A stretch of 64,000 nucleotides of DNA from Desulfomonile tiedjei DSM 6799 (GCF_000266945.1 NC_018025.1:310001-374000); one strand, 5' to 3'. Counted from the stretch's first letter, positions 1-8,843 are shown. Numbers and translations are program-made. The notes: generated by a model not told the origin, from the letters alone.

Positions 1-2
1 TT

Positions 3-269
3 ATTCACATAGCATCGAATTCTGAACGGGGCAGGGTTGTGGTTACCGTTTCCGATACCGGGCCGGGCATTCCGCAGTCCATTCGAGACAAGATATTCGA
101 GCCTTTCTTCACAACCAAGAAGATCGGTGAGGGAACCGGTCTCGGTTTATCCATCAGTTACGGCATAATTCGAGAACACAAAGGTACCATAGAAGTAGAA
201 CCTCATTACAAAAAGGGGGCTTCTTTCCGGATGACGTTTCCTGTTCCTGACATCGGAGTTACCTCATGA
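3..269 (+). CDS. sensor histidine kinase, C-terminal end (5' truncated by window)
   Basis: The reading frame is open from the first bases of the window and ends in TGA at 267-269. What remains is the ATP-binding end of a histidine kinase: the G1 box 'DTGPGIP', an F-box 'IFEPFFTTK', and the G2 box 'GTGLGLS'. The catalytic domain would bind ATP and phosphorylate a conserved His that lies upstream of the window. The stop overlaps the ATG of the next gene (ATGA), so the two kinases are translationally coupled. The sensor part is not visible, so the signal is unknown. Confidence 0.9.
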   Translation: MHIASNSERGRVVVTVSDTGPGIPQSIRDKIFEPFFTTKKIGEGTGLGLSISYGIIREHKGTIEVEPHYKKGASFRMTFPVPDIGVTS

Positions 270-1771
270 CAAAGATCCTGGTTGCAGATGACGAGGAGAG
301 CATACGCAATCTTATGCGGATGACCCTGGAGCTTGATGGGTATCAGGTCTTGATGGCCCGGGACGGTTCGGAAGCCGTGGAAGTTTTCCAGAAAGAGGCG
401 CCTGAACTGGTGTTACTGGATGTAAAAATGCCGGGCCTGAACGGCATAGAAGTACTGAGCCGTATCCGTGCCAAGGACCCGGACTGTGAGGTAATCATGA
501 TTACCGGTCACGGCGATATGGATATGGCTGTGGAATGTCTGCGCAAAGAAGCATCCAATTTCTTGACGAAGCCCATCAGCGAGGAGTTGTTATCCTTGTC
601 TCTGAAACGTTCGTTGGAGCGCCTGTCTCTGAAAAAGAAGCTCAAACGATATACTCGCAATCTCGAAACCCTGGTCCGTGAGGCGAATGTGGAACTGGAG
701 CGCGCGTATCAGTTCAGGGAAAATATCATTGAGAATTCGCCCGATGCAATTGTATGCATACGCAAGGGAGGAGAAATCACCATATTCAATTCCGCTGCGG
801 AAAAGCTTCTCGGTTACAAAAAATCCGAAGTCATAGGCAAAATGCATATCACCCAGGTGTATCTGCCTAGCGAAGCAAAAAAGATCATGAAAGATTTGCG
901 ATCCAATGAATTCGGTGGACCGGGAATCCTTCAAAAAAGAGAAATGACCCTTCTGGACAAAGAAGGAAATCATATTCCCGTGTACATTTCCGCTTCCATA
1001 CTCTATGAGCAGGGCAGAGAAGCAGGTTCCATGGGCGTGTTTACCGATCTCAGAGAGAAGAAGAGACTGGAAAAACAGCTCCTGCGATCGGAAAAGCTTT
1101 CTTCTCTGGGCCAATTGGCCGCGGGTATCGCTCACGAGATAAACCAGCCGCTGACCGGTGTGCTCACCTTTTCCCATTTGTTGCTTCAGAAGGTGCAAGA
1201 TGATGAAGAGAGCCGGAAAGACCTGGAAGTCATCGTGCGGGAGACCACCCGGATACGAGGGATTGTGCAAGGCATTCTGGATTTCGCGCGCGAAAGCCCC
1301 GTACAAAAGACCCAACAACACGTAGAGGATATCGTGGATAGTACACTGGAAATTCTTGTAGGCCAACACAAGTTCTTCGGCATAGAGTTGGTGAAGGAAT
1401 ATGATGCCGAGAGTCCGGAAGTAGTATTCGATGCAAATCTCATGGAACAAGTGTTCATGAACATTATACTCAATGCCTTGGATTCGATGGCAGGATCCGG
1501 CACACTCACAGTGCGGACTCGTCGTACAACAGAAGCTGTTGAAGTGGATTTCACCGACACGGGAAAAGGAATGCCCGAAGACATTGTTGAGAAAATTTTC
1601 GATCCATTCTTCACCACAAAAGATTCCAGCGAAGGGATGGGAATGGGTCTAGGGTTGGCCATAAGCTACGGAATCGTAAAAAACCACAACGGAGATATTG
1701 TGGTAAACACCAGACAAGGTAAAGGAACTACCTTCACGGTTCGCCTTCCTTTACCAGGTAAAACGAATTGA
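266..1771 (+). CDS. response regulator receiver - PAS - histidine kinase
   Basis: A 501-residue cytoplasmic protein with no signal peptide or membrane segment. Residues 1-120 are a receiver domain with the acidic pair 'ADDEE' and phospho-acceptor Asp in 'LVLLDVKMPG'. A coiled coil (about 115-150) leads to a PAS domain (about 150-265, 'ENSPDAIVCI'). The HisKA H-box is 'GIAHEINQPL' (about residue 290), and the ATPase domain has 'DTGKGMP' and 'GMGLGLAIS'. The order receiver-PAS-kinase suggests that it accepts phosphate from the kinase overlapping at its 5' end and relays it through its own kinase core. Start: the ATG overlaps the upstream stop. A tRNA gene follows 36 bp after the stop. Confidence 0.92.
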   Translation: MTKILVADDEESIRNLMRMTLELDGYQVLMARDGSEAVEVFQKEAPELVLLDVKMPGLNGIEVLSRIRAKDPDCEVIMITGHGDMDMAVECLRKEASNFLTKPISEELLSLSLKRSLERLSLKKKLKRYTRNLETLVREANVELERAYQFRENIIENSPDAIVCIRKGGEITIFNSAAEKLLGYKKSEVIGKMHITQVYLPSEAKKIMKDLRSNEFGGPGILQKREMTLLDKEGNHIPVYISASILYEQGREAGSMGVFTDLREKKRLEKQLLRSEKLSSLGQLAAGIAHEINQPLTGVLTFSHLLLQKVQDDEESRKDLEVIVRETTRIRGIVQGILDFARESPVQKTQQHVEDIVDSTLEILVGQHKFFGIELVKEYDAESPEVVFDANLMEQVFMNIILNALDSMAGSGTLTVRTRRTTEAVEVDFTDTGKGMPEDIVEKIFDPFFTTKDSSEGMGMGLGLAISYGIVKNHNGDIVVNTRQGKGTTFTVRLPLPGKTN

Positions 1772-1807
1772 CACACGTTTTGGTATGGATTACAGTGAAA
1801 AAACTGT

Positions 1808-1884
1808 GCGCCCGTAGCTCAGTAGGATAGAGCGCAACACTCCGGATGTTGAGGTCGAACGTTCGAATCGTTTCGGGCGCACCA
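1808..1884 (+). tRNA. tRNA-Arg (anticodon CCG)
   Basis: A full cloverleaf can be drawn. The acceptor stem GCGCCCG pairs with CGGGCGC, followed by A and an encoded CCA. The D-arm is GCTC/GAGC. The anticodon stem CAACA/TGTTG encloses loop CTCCGGA, which gives anticodon CCG (Arg, codon CGG). The T-arm is GAACG/CGTTT around TTCGAAT. The gene is intact, and degenerate copies of its 3' half occur in the same orientation at 7771-7820 and 11491-11542, suggesting that its 3' end served as an integration target. Confidence 0.95.
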
Positions 1885-2321
1885 GAGAGCTCATCACATT
1901 TCTCCAAATCCCCCACAATGACATTGAGAATAGTGAGGACCTGAGATTCTAGTCTTCGGCTGTATCAACCTGCGCGGGTGTAATACGGACCTGCGTTCAT
2001 GCGAAATTGAAACGGTCCTGGTTGGGGCAGACAGGAGTGTCCACATGGACTTGGCCGCAGAAGTATTGGCAATTGCTATAAAAATCACCCTCTGAAACCA
2101 CCCCAAAAGCGCTCAGTATTATTTCATGGAGGGAATCAGGAAGTTCTTCTATTAAGTAGCACAATATGATAAAAGGTAGCACCATAACCTGGGGAACATA
2201 TGGTGCAAGAACGGTCACGAACCCGAGCAACGCTCTCTTTACCAAAGCCGCCTTCCTTTAGACGGTCTGTCATACATCTTGAGCGATTGCCAATTGGGAT
2301 TACGGACAGTGAGGACAAAAA
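1885..2321. other. intergenic region after the tRNA, no gene seen
   Basis: About 440 bp between tRNA-Arg and the AraC-type regulator. No open frame here has a plausible ribosome site or recognisable product. It must hold the regulator's promoter. 'GTGAGGA' at 2309-2315 is the regulator's likely ribosome site. If the tRNA is an attachment site, this is the left edge of the inserted segment. Confidence 0.5.
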
Positions 2322-3320
2322 TTGACCATGAAAAGAGAAGATCCCGCGGCAATGCTTGAAAACGGCCTCGCTGCACGCCATCTCACGATGTCTGCGAAGA
2401 ATGGAGTATCAGGTACGCTCGCCAGCGAGGTATACACTTTTAGGCCTGGTCTGTACCTGGTCGTAAGCGAAACGCTCTCCGAATCCCCTTTGAAAGCCAC
2501 TTTTGACATTGACGACGGTCCTGTTCAATTCGGCTTTACGTGTCACGGCAAAAACAGATGCTTGTATAACAATGGAGAATTCAGGAGTCAGATCCACTCC
2601 ATGGCAGCGGGCTCCAACGGGATATTCCATCTGCCTAAAACCACAGGTATCATCGAGCGTCCTCAAGGTGAGTACGTGTGCGTGGCATCGATTGTTGCGG
2701 CCCCGGATTTCCTCCATTCTTATTTCAGGGATGTCCTGGATCGGATGCCCAAACGCTTCAGACACATTCTTGAGGGAAGCCATCACGGTCAGTTTGCATG
2801 GTTTGGTTCCAACAGTCCCGCAAAGGTAGGAGCCTTTTCCGAAATCCTGCATTGTCCTTACCCGGAGGAGTATCGGGCTCTATTTCGAGAAAGTCGAGCT
2901 CTCGAATTTCTGGCGATTCAGATAAGAGATTTTGTTGATAGTGAGCGAGGAAAAGCTCTCTCGCCAACTCCTTTGCGATCCGATGACGTCGAACGCATAC
3001 GAGCGGCTCGAGATCGTCTCATAGCTGATCTCGAACATCCACCGAGTCTGCAGGAACTAGCCGCCGCAGTGGGAATCAATGACAGAAAACTTAAGACTGG
3101 ATTTCGACAAGTGTTCGGCACGTCAGTGTTCGGTTATTATCGGGAATACCGCATGCAAGCGGCACACGAAATTCTTCAGACCGGTAACGGCAATATCACC
3201 GAGGCCGCCATGGCGGTCGGGTATCAGAGCCTGAGCCACTTCAGTCAGGCTTTTCGCAAACGTTTCGGACTCCGACCCAAGGATTTTCTCGCGAAGCAAA
3301 GCAGACGACTGAGGTGGTAA
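2322..3320 (+). CDS. AraC-family transcriptional regulator, PchR-like
   Basis: A DNA-binding regulator of about 330 residues. The C-terminal third (about 235-330) is an AraC-type double helix-turn-helix: 'LAAAVGINDRKLKTGFRQVFG' in part, then 'AAMAVGYQSLSHFSQAFRKRFG'. The stretch around 'GINDRKLKTGF' followed by 'FGYYREYRM' resembles PchR-type activators, which switch on siderophore or metal-chelate uptake genes when the chelate binds their N-terminal half. The N-terminal region (1-230) would be the ligand domain. Start: TTG at 2322 has a GAGG seven bases upstream; ATG at 2328 is the alternative. It precedes, on the same strand, a methyltransferase, a chelate-binding protein and a porin, which fits local control of an uptake cassette. 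The PchR likeness is by eye. Confidence 0.85.
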   Translation: MTMKREDPAAMLENGLAARHLTMSAKNGVSGTLASEVYTFRPGLYLVVSETLSESPLKATFDIDDGPVQFGFTCHGKNRCLYNNGEFRSQIHSMAAGSNGIFHLPKTTGIIERPQGEYVCVASIVAAPDFLHSYFRDVLDRMPKRFRHILEGSHHGQFAWFGSNSPAKVGAFSEILHCPYPEEYRALFRESRALEFLAIQIRDFVDSERGKALSPTPLRSDDVERIRAARDRLIADLEHPPSLQELAAAVGINDRKLKTGFRQVFGTSVFGYYREYRMQAAHEILQTGNGNITEAAMAVGYQSLSHFSQAFRKRFGLRPKDFLAKQSRRLRW

Positions 3321-3481
3321 AGAGTTTGGAAAAAATTGTCCCGCTATCGACAGTTTTGGACCCGCCGGGGTTAGCAGGGATATGCATACTCGTGCATATT
3401 CGGACCATCACTCTTTCTCTCTGAATGTACAAAACGGACACACAGGCTTTTTCTTTCCTGTGCTGCATGAGTAGGTGACGA

Positions 3482-4561
3482 ATGGAACGAAGCATTCCTT
3501 GCGCAATGCCTCTCGAAGATGTTTACCCGTTGTATAACTTCATGAGCAAGTGCTCCAGAACCTTCAAACAGTTTTGCATCTTATCCGCTGCTCTAGATTT
3601 GAAGCTTTTCGACCTGATCGATGAGCGGCAAACTCCCGAGCGTCTATCCGAGATCATCGGTGCGGATCGGTCGATGATCGAAGACATGTGCGAGATCCTT
3701 TCACACCTTGGGTTCTTGGAAAAGGTGACACAAGGATATCGAAACACTCCTATAAGCCGGTCGTTTCTTCGGGGGGCCTCCCTCTGGAATCAGGGAGAAG
3801 TAATCAAGAATCTCCAGGCTGGATTCGGGCTATGGGAGCGTCTTACGCAGATATGTCGAGACGGCCCTGTCAACATGAACGATGACGAGCTTTTCGCAAA
3901 AAACAACTTCATCGACTCTCTGCAAGCCGAAATTTTAACAGGAGAACTGCAGAAAACCGTGTCGATCATCTCGGATCTACCCGAATTCACATCCGCGGAA
4001 AAGCTTCTCGATCTCGGAGGCGGACACGGTCTGTATGCCATCGCTTTTAGTACCCTCAATCCGGGTCTCAGAGCATTCATATTTGACCTTCCCGGACTCG
4101 AACAGTCTGCCAGAGCTATGATGCAGCGTTTCCATGCGACGAACGTGCAGTTTGTGCCGGGCAATATGTACAAAGACGATTACGGGAAAGAATACGACGT
4201 GGTCTTTTTCTCATATAGTCCGGGAGGAAGAAGCCCGTATATTCTACAGAAAATACACGGTTGCCTCAAAACCGGCGGACTCTTCGTAACCAAACATGCA
4301 TTCTACGCGAATGAGGAAGGATCCAAAAGCAGATTGCTCGATCTGGAATGGAAGCTGACCGCTATGAAAGGGATTCAAAAGGATAAGAGGATCTATAGCT
4401 TTGTCGGCGATTTGAGCCTTGAGGGATACAAGGCGCTTCTGGAACAGAAATTCACAATCCTCAAGATTGCTGAAGCACCGGAGTTTGGGAGACCGGAATT
4501 GAGCAAATTCGGAGACACTCTCGATTCTATCATTATCGTGGCAAAAAAGAAGCATTCCTGA
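3482..4561 (+). CDS. SAM-dependent O-methyltransferase (winged-helix dimerisation type)
   Basis: A 359-residue protein with the layout of Methyltransf_2 enzymes. The N-terminal helical/winged-helix dimerisation region (about 10-110) has the typical pattern 'ALDLKLFDLI...RLSEIIGAD...LSHLGFLEK'. The Rossmann domain has SAM motif I 'LLDLGGGHGLYAIAF' at about residue 175 and an acidic loop 'FDLPG'. Relatives methylate hydroxyl groups of small molecules such as hydroxyindoles, polyketides or spheroidenone. The substrate cannot be read from sequence. A ribosome site AGGTGA lies just before the ATG. Its place between a PchR-like regulator and a chelate-binding protein makes a role in modifying a small metal-binding or signalling molecule possible, but that is inference. 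Confidence 0.8.
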   Translation: MERSIPCAMPLEDVYPLYNFMSKCSRTFKQFCILSAALDLKLFDLIDERQTPERLSEIIGADRSMIEDMCEILSHLGFLEKVTQGYRNTPISRSFLRGASLWNQGEVIKNLQAGFGLWERLTQICRDGPVNMNDDELFAKNNFIDSLQAEILTGELQKTVSIISDLPEFTSAEKLLDLGGGHGLYAIAFSTLNPGLRAFIFDLPGLEQSARAMMQRFHATNVQFVPGNMYKDDYGKEYDVVFFSYSPGGRSPYILQKIHGCLKTGGLFVTKHAFYANEEGSKSRLLDLEWKLTAMKGIQKDKRIYSFVGDLSLEGYKALLEQKFTILKIAEAPEFGRPELSKFGDTLDSIIIVAKKKHS

Positions 4562-4704
4562 ATAGCATTATTTCACTCCCCTTATCTTAATGGAAGGGCT
4601 GAAAGCTGTTGCTGTCTGTCTATGAGGAAAATCTTAGGGTTCAAAGAGAGTGAAGTCCTTGTGTTTTGTCGAGGCAGGGGACCTGAACCGCAGAGGAGAA
4701 TCAA

Positions 4705-5805
4705 ATGAAGAGATGCGACCGTATTGGACCCATTCTCGCGATTATGATGTTCGCACTGTTCGCAACGAACCTTTGCCCCGCAGGGGACACGATAAAGGTG
4801 ATCGACACTGCTAATAGACCGGTCGAAGTCAAACTGGACCCGCAACGAATAGTCTGCCTGGCACCAGGAACCCTCAGACTTGTCTGCCTACTGAAAGCAA
4901 CCGACAAACTGGTGGGTATCGAGGATTTCGAGAAAACAGTTCCTATGACTCGACCGTACATCATGGTCAATGCCGAATTGACCAAGCTGCCCATTATCGG
5001 TTCCGGCGGCCCGGACAGCATTAACCGCGTACCGGATCTGGAGGCGCTTCTGAAAGTTCGTCCGGACATCATTTTCATATCGTACATGGAGCCGTCAAAT
5101 GCTGACGATCTCCAGAAAAAATTGAGTATTCCCGTGGTCGTCCTTACCCATGGACGATTTGCATCCTTTGATGAAAGGATCTTCGATTCCTTGCGTATCT
5201 TGGGAAAGATACTGAAGAAAGAACAGCGAGCAGAAGAAGTTATCGCGTTCATCAATCAGGCAAGAGAGGATCTGCACAAACGCTCAGATGGAGTGAGCCC
5301 TGACAAGAAGCCGTCAGTCTATGCGGGAGCCATAGGGTACAAAGCGGTACAGGGCATAGAAAGCACGGATACCACCTACACTCCTCTCGAATGGGTGCAA
5401 GCAAGAAACTCTGCAAAATCGGTGTCCGATAAGGGCCACCTGTTCATAGATAGAGAGAAGCTGCTGACCTTGAATCCCGACGTGATCTTCATCGACGGCG
5501 GAGGATTGAACGTGATCAGACAAGACTTTAGGAGGCGCCCCGAATTCTATAAGAGTTTGAAGGCACTCCAGAATAAAGAAGCGTATGTGCTCTTTCCGTT
5601 CAACTACTACGTCACAAACGTTTGTATTGCCATCGCCGACTCCTATGCGGTGGGCAAAATCCTGTATCCGGAGAGATTCTCCGATATCGACATTTCACAT
5701 AAGGCGGATGAGATCTTCACTTTTTTGTACGGCAAGCCTGTCTACGAGAAGATGGTGAAGACTTATGGGACACTGGGACAGAAAGTGGATCTCGACCTCC
5801 AATGA
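4705..5805 (+). CDS. ABC-type Fe3+-siderophore/cobalamin substrate-binding protein
   Basis: A 366-residue exported protein. Residues 1 to about 27 form a signal peptide ('LAIMMFALFATNLCPAG'). The rest matches periplasmic-binding-protein family 2 (BtuF/FepB/FhuD type): an N-terminal lobe with 'RIVCLAPGTLRLVCLL', 'LEALLKVRPDIIFISYM', a long linking helix, and a C-terminal lobe with 'LTLNPDVIFIDGG'. It should bind a metal chelate, heme or corrinoid in the periplasm. Ribosome site GAGGAG six bases before the ATG. No permease or ATPase gene lies nearby, so it must serve a transporter encoded elsewhere or act alone. A porin gene follows 85 bp downstream. Confidence 0.82.
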   Translation: MKRCDRIGPILAIMMFALFATNLCPAGDTIKVIDTANRPVEVKLDPQRIVCLAPGTLRLVCLLKATDKLVGIEDFEKTVPMTRPYIMVNAELTKLPIIGSGGPDSINRVPDLEALLKVRPDIIFISYMEPSNADDLQKKLSIPVVVLTHGRFASFDERIFDSLRILGKILKKEQRAEEVIAFINQAREDLHKRSDGVSPDKKPSVYAGAIGYKAVQGIESTDTTYTPLEWVQARNSAKSVSDKGHLFIDREKLLTLNPDVIFIDGGGLNVIRQDFRRRPEFYKSLKALQNKEAYVLFPFNYYVTNVCIAIADSYAVGKILYPERFSDIDISHKADEIFTFLYGKPVYEKMVKTYGTLGQKVDLDLQ

Positions 5806-5890
5806 GGGGCCCGGGAGAGCCTTGAGCGATAATGTCAATTCTCTTTACCTGCCGTGAGGCATTTTAGTTCGATAAAAGTGGGAGGAGCGT

Positions 5891-7753
5891 ATGAAAAGGG
5901 CGTCGATTGTCCTTTCGGTGAGTCTGCTTCTGGCAGCCATTGCCATCCCTGCTTGCGGCTGGGAGTTCTCCTTGACGGGGGAAATGGAAGTTCGTTACCG
6001 CTATTTTGCCCGTACAGGCGGTGCGGACCTGTTCGGTGTGGCAAACCCTTCAGCACACGGCTATAATGATGGCGCCATTGGCTTGGCGGGCTATTATGGT
6101 GGGGCAAACCAGGTGTACGCCCAGGGTTTTTCGGCCAAAGGTGCCGATGCAGCCGTAAACGATTATCGAATCTGGTTGTATCCCGAATTCAGAATTAATA
6201 ACGCCATTCGACTAAGGGGCGAGTACTGGGTTACAGGAGGAAATGTTCGAGGTTCTTATGACGGTCCCGGCTATGGACCCTATGGCGGGATCGCGGGGGG
6301 ACCCTATCCAACAAATCCGTGGTATGTAAATAGAGGCCAGCAAGGATGGTATCAAAATCCGGCTCCTACAGGATTAAAAAACGGAATGGGAACCGGTCTT
6401 TGGGAGAAGTTCTGGTTGACTGCCCAAACCCCCTGGGGACTTATCGTTTTGGGCAGGAGAGGCCTGGAGTTCGGGCTCGGTTGGAGCATGGCGCACGAAA
6501 GCGATTCAGATGCTGAAATGGTCGGTCTGATCGTGCCCTACGGCTCCCTCAAGTTTCTGCTCTTTCAGCAGTTGTACGACAATAACTGGATAAACCCCAA
6601 CGGGTCCCAAGTTCTGGCACCGTCGGCTTCCATAACGGGCGGCATGTTTCCAGCAGCGCTGGCAGCCCCGACCGATCAGAACGGTACGCGTGATATGAAT
6701 GGCGCCTGGGCTATAACCTATAGGTCGGGCGATCTCGATACAGGCACGTGTGCCCGATATGTGTTCTACCGAAATGTTCACTGCTATTCGATAGCGAATC
6801 CAGGTGTAGCTCCTGTTCCTGCAGGTCCGAACCGGGCTGACGATGCGTCCAATTCGATTGTGCCTTTTCTCTTCAGCGGAACCGGTCTCTCGGGAGCACC
6901 GACGTATTCCGATGTGAATATTTGGCAGCAGATCTATTACACCAGATATTTTAACGGCCGCTTCTTCTTTAATGGTGAGTATGTAATGAATGTTGCTGAG
7001 GTGGCCCGCAAAGGCGGACGTCCAATTTCTGGTTGGCAGGATGCCTGGATGATAGAACTTGGCGCCATATGCGGTCCTGCAAAGCTCTCATTGGCAAATT
7101 TCTACAAGAGCGGCCATGACCGTCGAGGCGGATATTTGAATACGACCGCCCCCTTGGGAAGGACAGCCACCGGCATATTTGTCATGGACCGTTACAATGA
7201 GTTCATGGTATTCGGTGGTTCCAACGAAGCAATTAAACCGTACAATTTTCTCATGGGAATCTACGGCGGAGGGAACAATGGGTATGATGCTCGCGGACTC
7301 GCGTGGTACACTGACTTCCTGGCTTACGCGACTCGGCTCGATTATGCTGTAGCCGCAAATTTGAATGTTTTCGGAACGTTTATTTACGCAACTCGAGCCA
7401 GCAATACATCTACTGCCATCGGTCAAAATAGGGGAGGAGTCTCCAACGCCATGTACCGTGTCCATCCCGGTTTCAATTCTGCTGGAACAGTGCAAACTGC
7501 CGCCGTGCCGAACGTGCCGGACAATTATCTCGGGTGGGAAGCAAATCTGGGAGCAGATTGGAAGCTTCTGGAAGGGTTAAATTTGCACTGCTTGTTCGCC
7601 TTTTGGCAGCCGGGAGACTGGTTCAAATGGGCATACGTGGACTACAGCGATGCGACTACGACAGTAGTCGGCGGGACCGCATATCCCGTGAACCCGCATC
7701 GAGGCATCGATCCGTTGGTCGGCTTCCAGACCAGTGTGGTGGTCGGTTTCTGA
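5891..7753 (+). CDS. outer-membrane porin-like beta-barrel protein
   Basis: A 620-residue exported protein with a clear signal peptide (1-23, ending near 'AIPACGW'). The mature part alternates short amphipathic strands rich in Tyr, Trp, Gly and Asn, such as 'GEMEVRYRYF', 'FRINNAIRLRGEYWV' and 'PWGLIVLGRRGLEFGLGW', and ends in the terminal Phe ('TSVVVGF') expected for BAM-inserted barrels. It resembles the large porins common in sulfate-reducing Desulfobacterota. Ribosome site GGAGGAG precedes the ATG. It follows the chelate-binding protein on the same strand, so it may be the matching outer-membrane entry route. Specificity is unknown. Confidence 0.78.
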   Translation: MKRASIVLSVSLLLAAIAIPACGWEFSLTGEMEVRYRYFARTGGADLFGVANPSAHGYNDGAIGLAGYYGGANQVYAQGFSAKGADAAVNDYRIWLYPEFRINNAIRLRGEYWVTGGNVRGSYDGPGYGPYGGIAGGPYPTNPWYVNRGQQGWYQNPAPTGLKNGMGTGLWEKFWLTAQTPWGLIVLGRRGLEFGLGWSMAHESDSDAEMVGLIVPYGSLKFLLFQQLYDNNWINPNGSQVLAPSASITGGMFPAALAAPTDQNGTRDMNGAWAITYRSGDLDTGTCARYVFYRNVHCYSIANPGVAPVPAGPNRADDASNSIVPFLFSGTGLSGAPTYSDVNIWQQIYYTRYFNGRFFFNGEYVMNVAEVARKGGRPISGWQDAWMIELGAICGPAKLSLANFYKSGHDRRGGYLNTTAPLGRTATGIFVMDRYNEFMVFGGSNEAIKPYNFLMGIYGGGNNGYDARGLAWYTDFLAYATRLDYAVAANLNVFGTFIYATRASNTSTAIGQNRGGVSNAMYRVHPGFNSAGTVQTAAVPNVPDNYLGWEANLGADWKLLEGLNLHCLFAFWQPGDWFKWAYVDYSDATTTVVGGTAYPVNPHRGIDPLVGFQTSVVVGF

Positions 7754-7770
7754 TATTGAACGAGAGATAA

Positions 7771-7820
7771 ACTTCGGATGTTGCCCGAGTCCGTACGTTC
7801 GAATCGTCTCGGGCGCACCA
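7771..7820 (+). pseudogene. partial tRNA-Arg copy (3' half)
   Basis: Starting just after the porin stop, the sequence matches the intact tRNA-Arg at 1808-1884 from the anticodon loop to CCA: 'TTCGGATGTTG', then 'ACGTTCGAATCGT', then 'TCGGGCGCACCA'. The loop would read TCG (also Arg). The variable region is longer and the T-stem has a mismatch. There is no 5' half, so it cannot be a working tRNA. It is a direct repeat of the tRNA 3' end, as left at the far side of an island integrated at a tRNA. Confidence 0.8.
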
Positions 7821-7895
7821 GCAATCATTGAGGATTCAGGATACGTCTTGAGTCCTTTTTTATTGGCGGATGACTCATATCGATTCGTTTTTTTT

Positions 7896-8012
7896 CTCAA
7901 AATCTGAGAGGCTGGAGGCATCCTTCGCTCCGGACGACGCAAAGCCGTCTATTCACTCCGCTCAGGACGCCCCAGCCTTCGCTATCTTAAGTGCATAACT
8001 GCGAAAGGTATC
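7896..8012 (+). repeat. R1 interspersed repeat, copy a
   Basis: A copy of a 120-140 bp repeat found six times in the window. It runs from 'CTCAAAATCTGAGAGGCTGG' through 'TCCTTCGCTCCGGACGACGC', 'AAAGCCGTC' and 'CCCCAGCCTTCGCTATCTTA' to 'GTGCATAACTGCGAAAGGTAT'. The arms GGCTGG/CCAGCC and inner parts GACG/CGTC can fold into a branched hairpin. No coding potential is seen. This copy lies after the porin and the tRNA fragment. Confidence 0.85.
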
Positions 8013-8130
8013 AGAGATAACCCCTGACGGGGCGGGATTTTTTTCCGGACGTGGTGCATTCATCCTTATCCCGGCGCCGAGCAAAACCCAATTCAGTTCA
8101 TTGTGACTCCACATTTCATCTCTGCAAGAG

Positions 8131-8415
8131 TCATTCACACTCCAGGTCGCGATTCATCTTGGATCGCAACGACGTCCATTTGAGACTTTCGGCAAAATTC
8201 TTCCATTTATCCGGCCCAAAAGCTGCCACACTTCCAGCGGAGTCCCAGATTATCACAACGGTCCCGTTTAACCCGGTAGAAGCCGCAGCAGCCCGAAGTT
8301 TGGCCAATTCTTGTTCCCTGTGCTCCTGGGCACGCTTCCCGAACGATCGGTCCACTGGTACAAGGATAACGTTTTCCCCCTCGTGGGTAAGCTGCGCCAC
8401 TCTATATTTGGCCAT
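8131..8415 (-). CDS. small conserved-looking hypothetical protein
   Basis: A 94-residue soluble protein beginning 'MAKYRVAQLTHEGENVILVPVD' in part, with 'GLNGTVVIIWDSAG' and 'FAESLKWTSLRSKMNRDLECE' near the end. It has no signal peptide, membrane segment or motif with known function. A strong ribosome site (GGAGGG) sits seven bases before the ATG, supporting real translation. It is the last gene of the minus-strand selenoprotein cluster, 71 bp after the DsrE-like gene. Its stop is UGA, but only four codons follow before another stop and no family pattern continues, so this UGA is taken as a true stop. Function unknown. Confidence 0.7.
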   Translation of the reverse strand: MAKYRVAQLTHEGENVILVPVDRSFGKRAQEHREQELAKLRAAAASTGLNGTVVIIWDSAGSVAAFGPDKWKNFAESLKWTSLRSKMNRDLECE

Positions 8416-8486
8416 TATGCCCTCCGTTTAGGTCTATTACAAGCTGGTACACCCCGTCTTTGAACGTGTTGGATATTACGCGACTT

Positions 8487-8843
8487 TCAAAAGGTGAAAA
8501 CTTTTGACTCAGCCGCCAAGCCGATCATTGTCTTGGCAGTATCCAGTTTCGCCGTCTCAATGAGATCTTTCTCGTCAATCTGACGAGTCTTGGCACAGGG
8601 GACTCAGACGTAAAACGGCACTTTTCCTTGCACCAGGAAATCCATGTAGGTGTTCATCTCATCGCCGGTCGGAGCTACTACGTTTTCTGCCATCCCTTTT
8701 TTGGCGAAAACCACTCCATCGTCTACAAGAAAGATGCTGACCTCATGACCCTCTTGCCTCGCTATATGAGCCAATTGCATACAGCGTGTCGCCCGAGTAG
8801 GGTCCTCTAGTCCTCGACTAAGAACGAAAAGGAATTTTGCCAC
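8487..8843 (-). CDS. DsrE-like selenoprotein, UxxC (in-frame UGA read as Sec)
   Basis: Read with UGA 8604-8606 as selenocysteine, this is a 118-residue DsrE/DsrF/TusD-type protein. The N-terminal half 'KFLFVLSRGLEDPTRATRCM' in part and 'GHEVSIFLVDDGVVFAKKG' are typical of the fold. After 'GKVPFYV' the frame meets UGA and continues 'VPCAKTRQIDEKDLIETAKL', ending 'KVFTF' with TGA at 8487-8489. Sec80 and Cys83 give a UxxC redox pair where related proteins have a Cys. Start: GTG at 8843 with AGGAGGT seven bases upstream (GTG at 8852 would overlap that site). If UGA were a stop, the product would lose its last third and its redox pair. Such proteins handle sulfur as persulfide or act as small redox carriers. 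Second unit of the cluster, downstream of the ArsM/AhpD frame. Confidence 0.82.
8571..8587 (-). promoter_or_regulatory. candidate SECIS element of the DsrE-like gene
   Basis: In the mRNA, CUCGUC pairs perfectly with GACGAG around the loop AGAUU. The loop starts 22 nt after the UGA at 8604-8606 and has G as its second base. Spacing, loop size and the G at loop position 2 agree with the bacterial SECIS pattern recognised by SelB. Found by eye, not by a covariance model. Confidence 0.7.

Noticed and set aside
590-1450. Long minus-strand open frame inside the receiver-PAS-kinase gene
   Set aside because: Shadow of a clearly real kinase on the other strand; no ribosome site or family pattern.
1734-1916. 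Open frame on the minus strand with 'APETIRTFDLNIRSVALYPTEL'
   Set aside because: It is the antisense translation of the tRNA-Arg gene, a well-known false protein; the related phrase at 7577-7942 comes from the tRNA fragment.
8120-8133. UGA stop of the small protein at 8131 as another Sec codon
   Set aside because: Only four codons follow before the next stop, and no family pattern continues.
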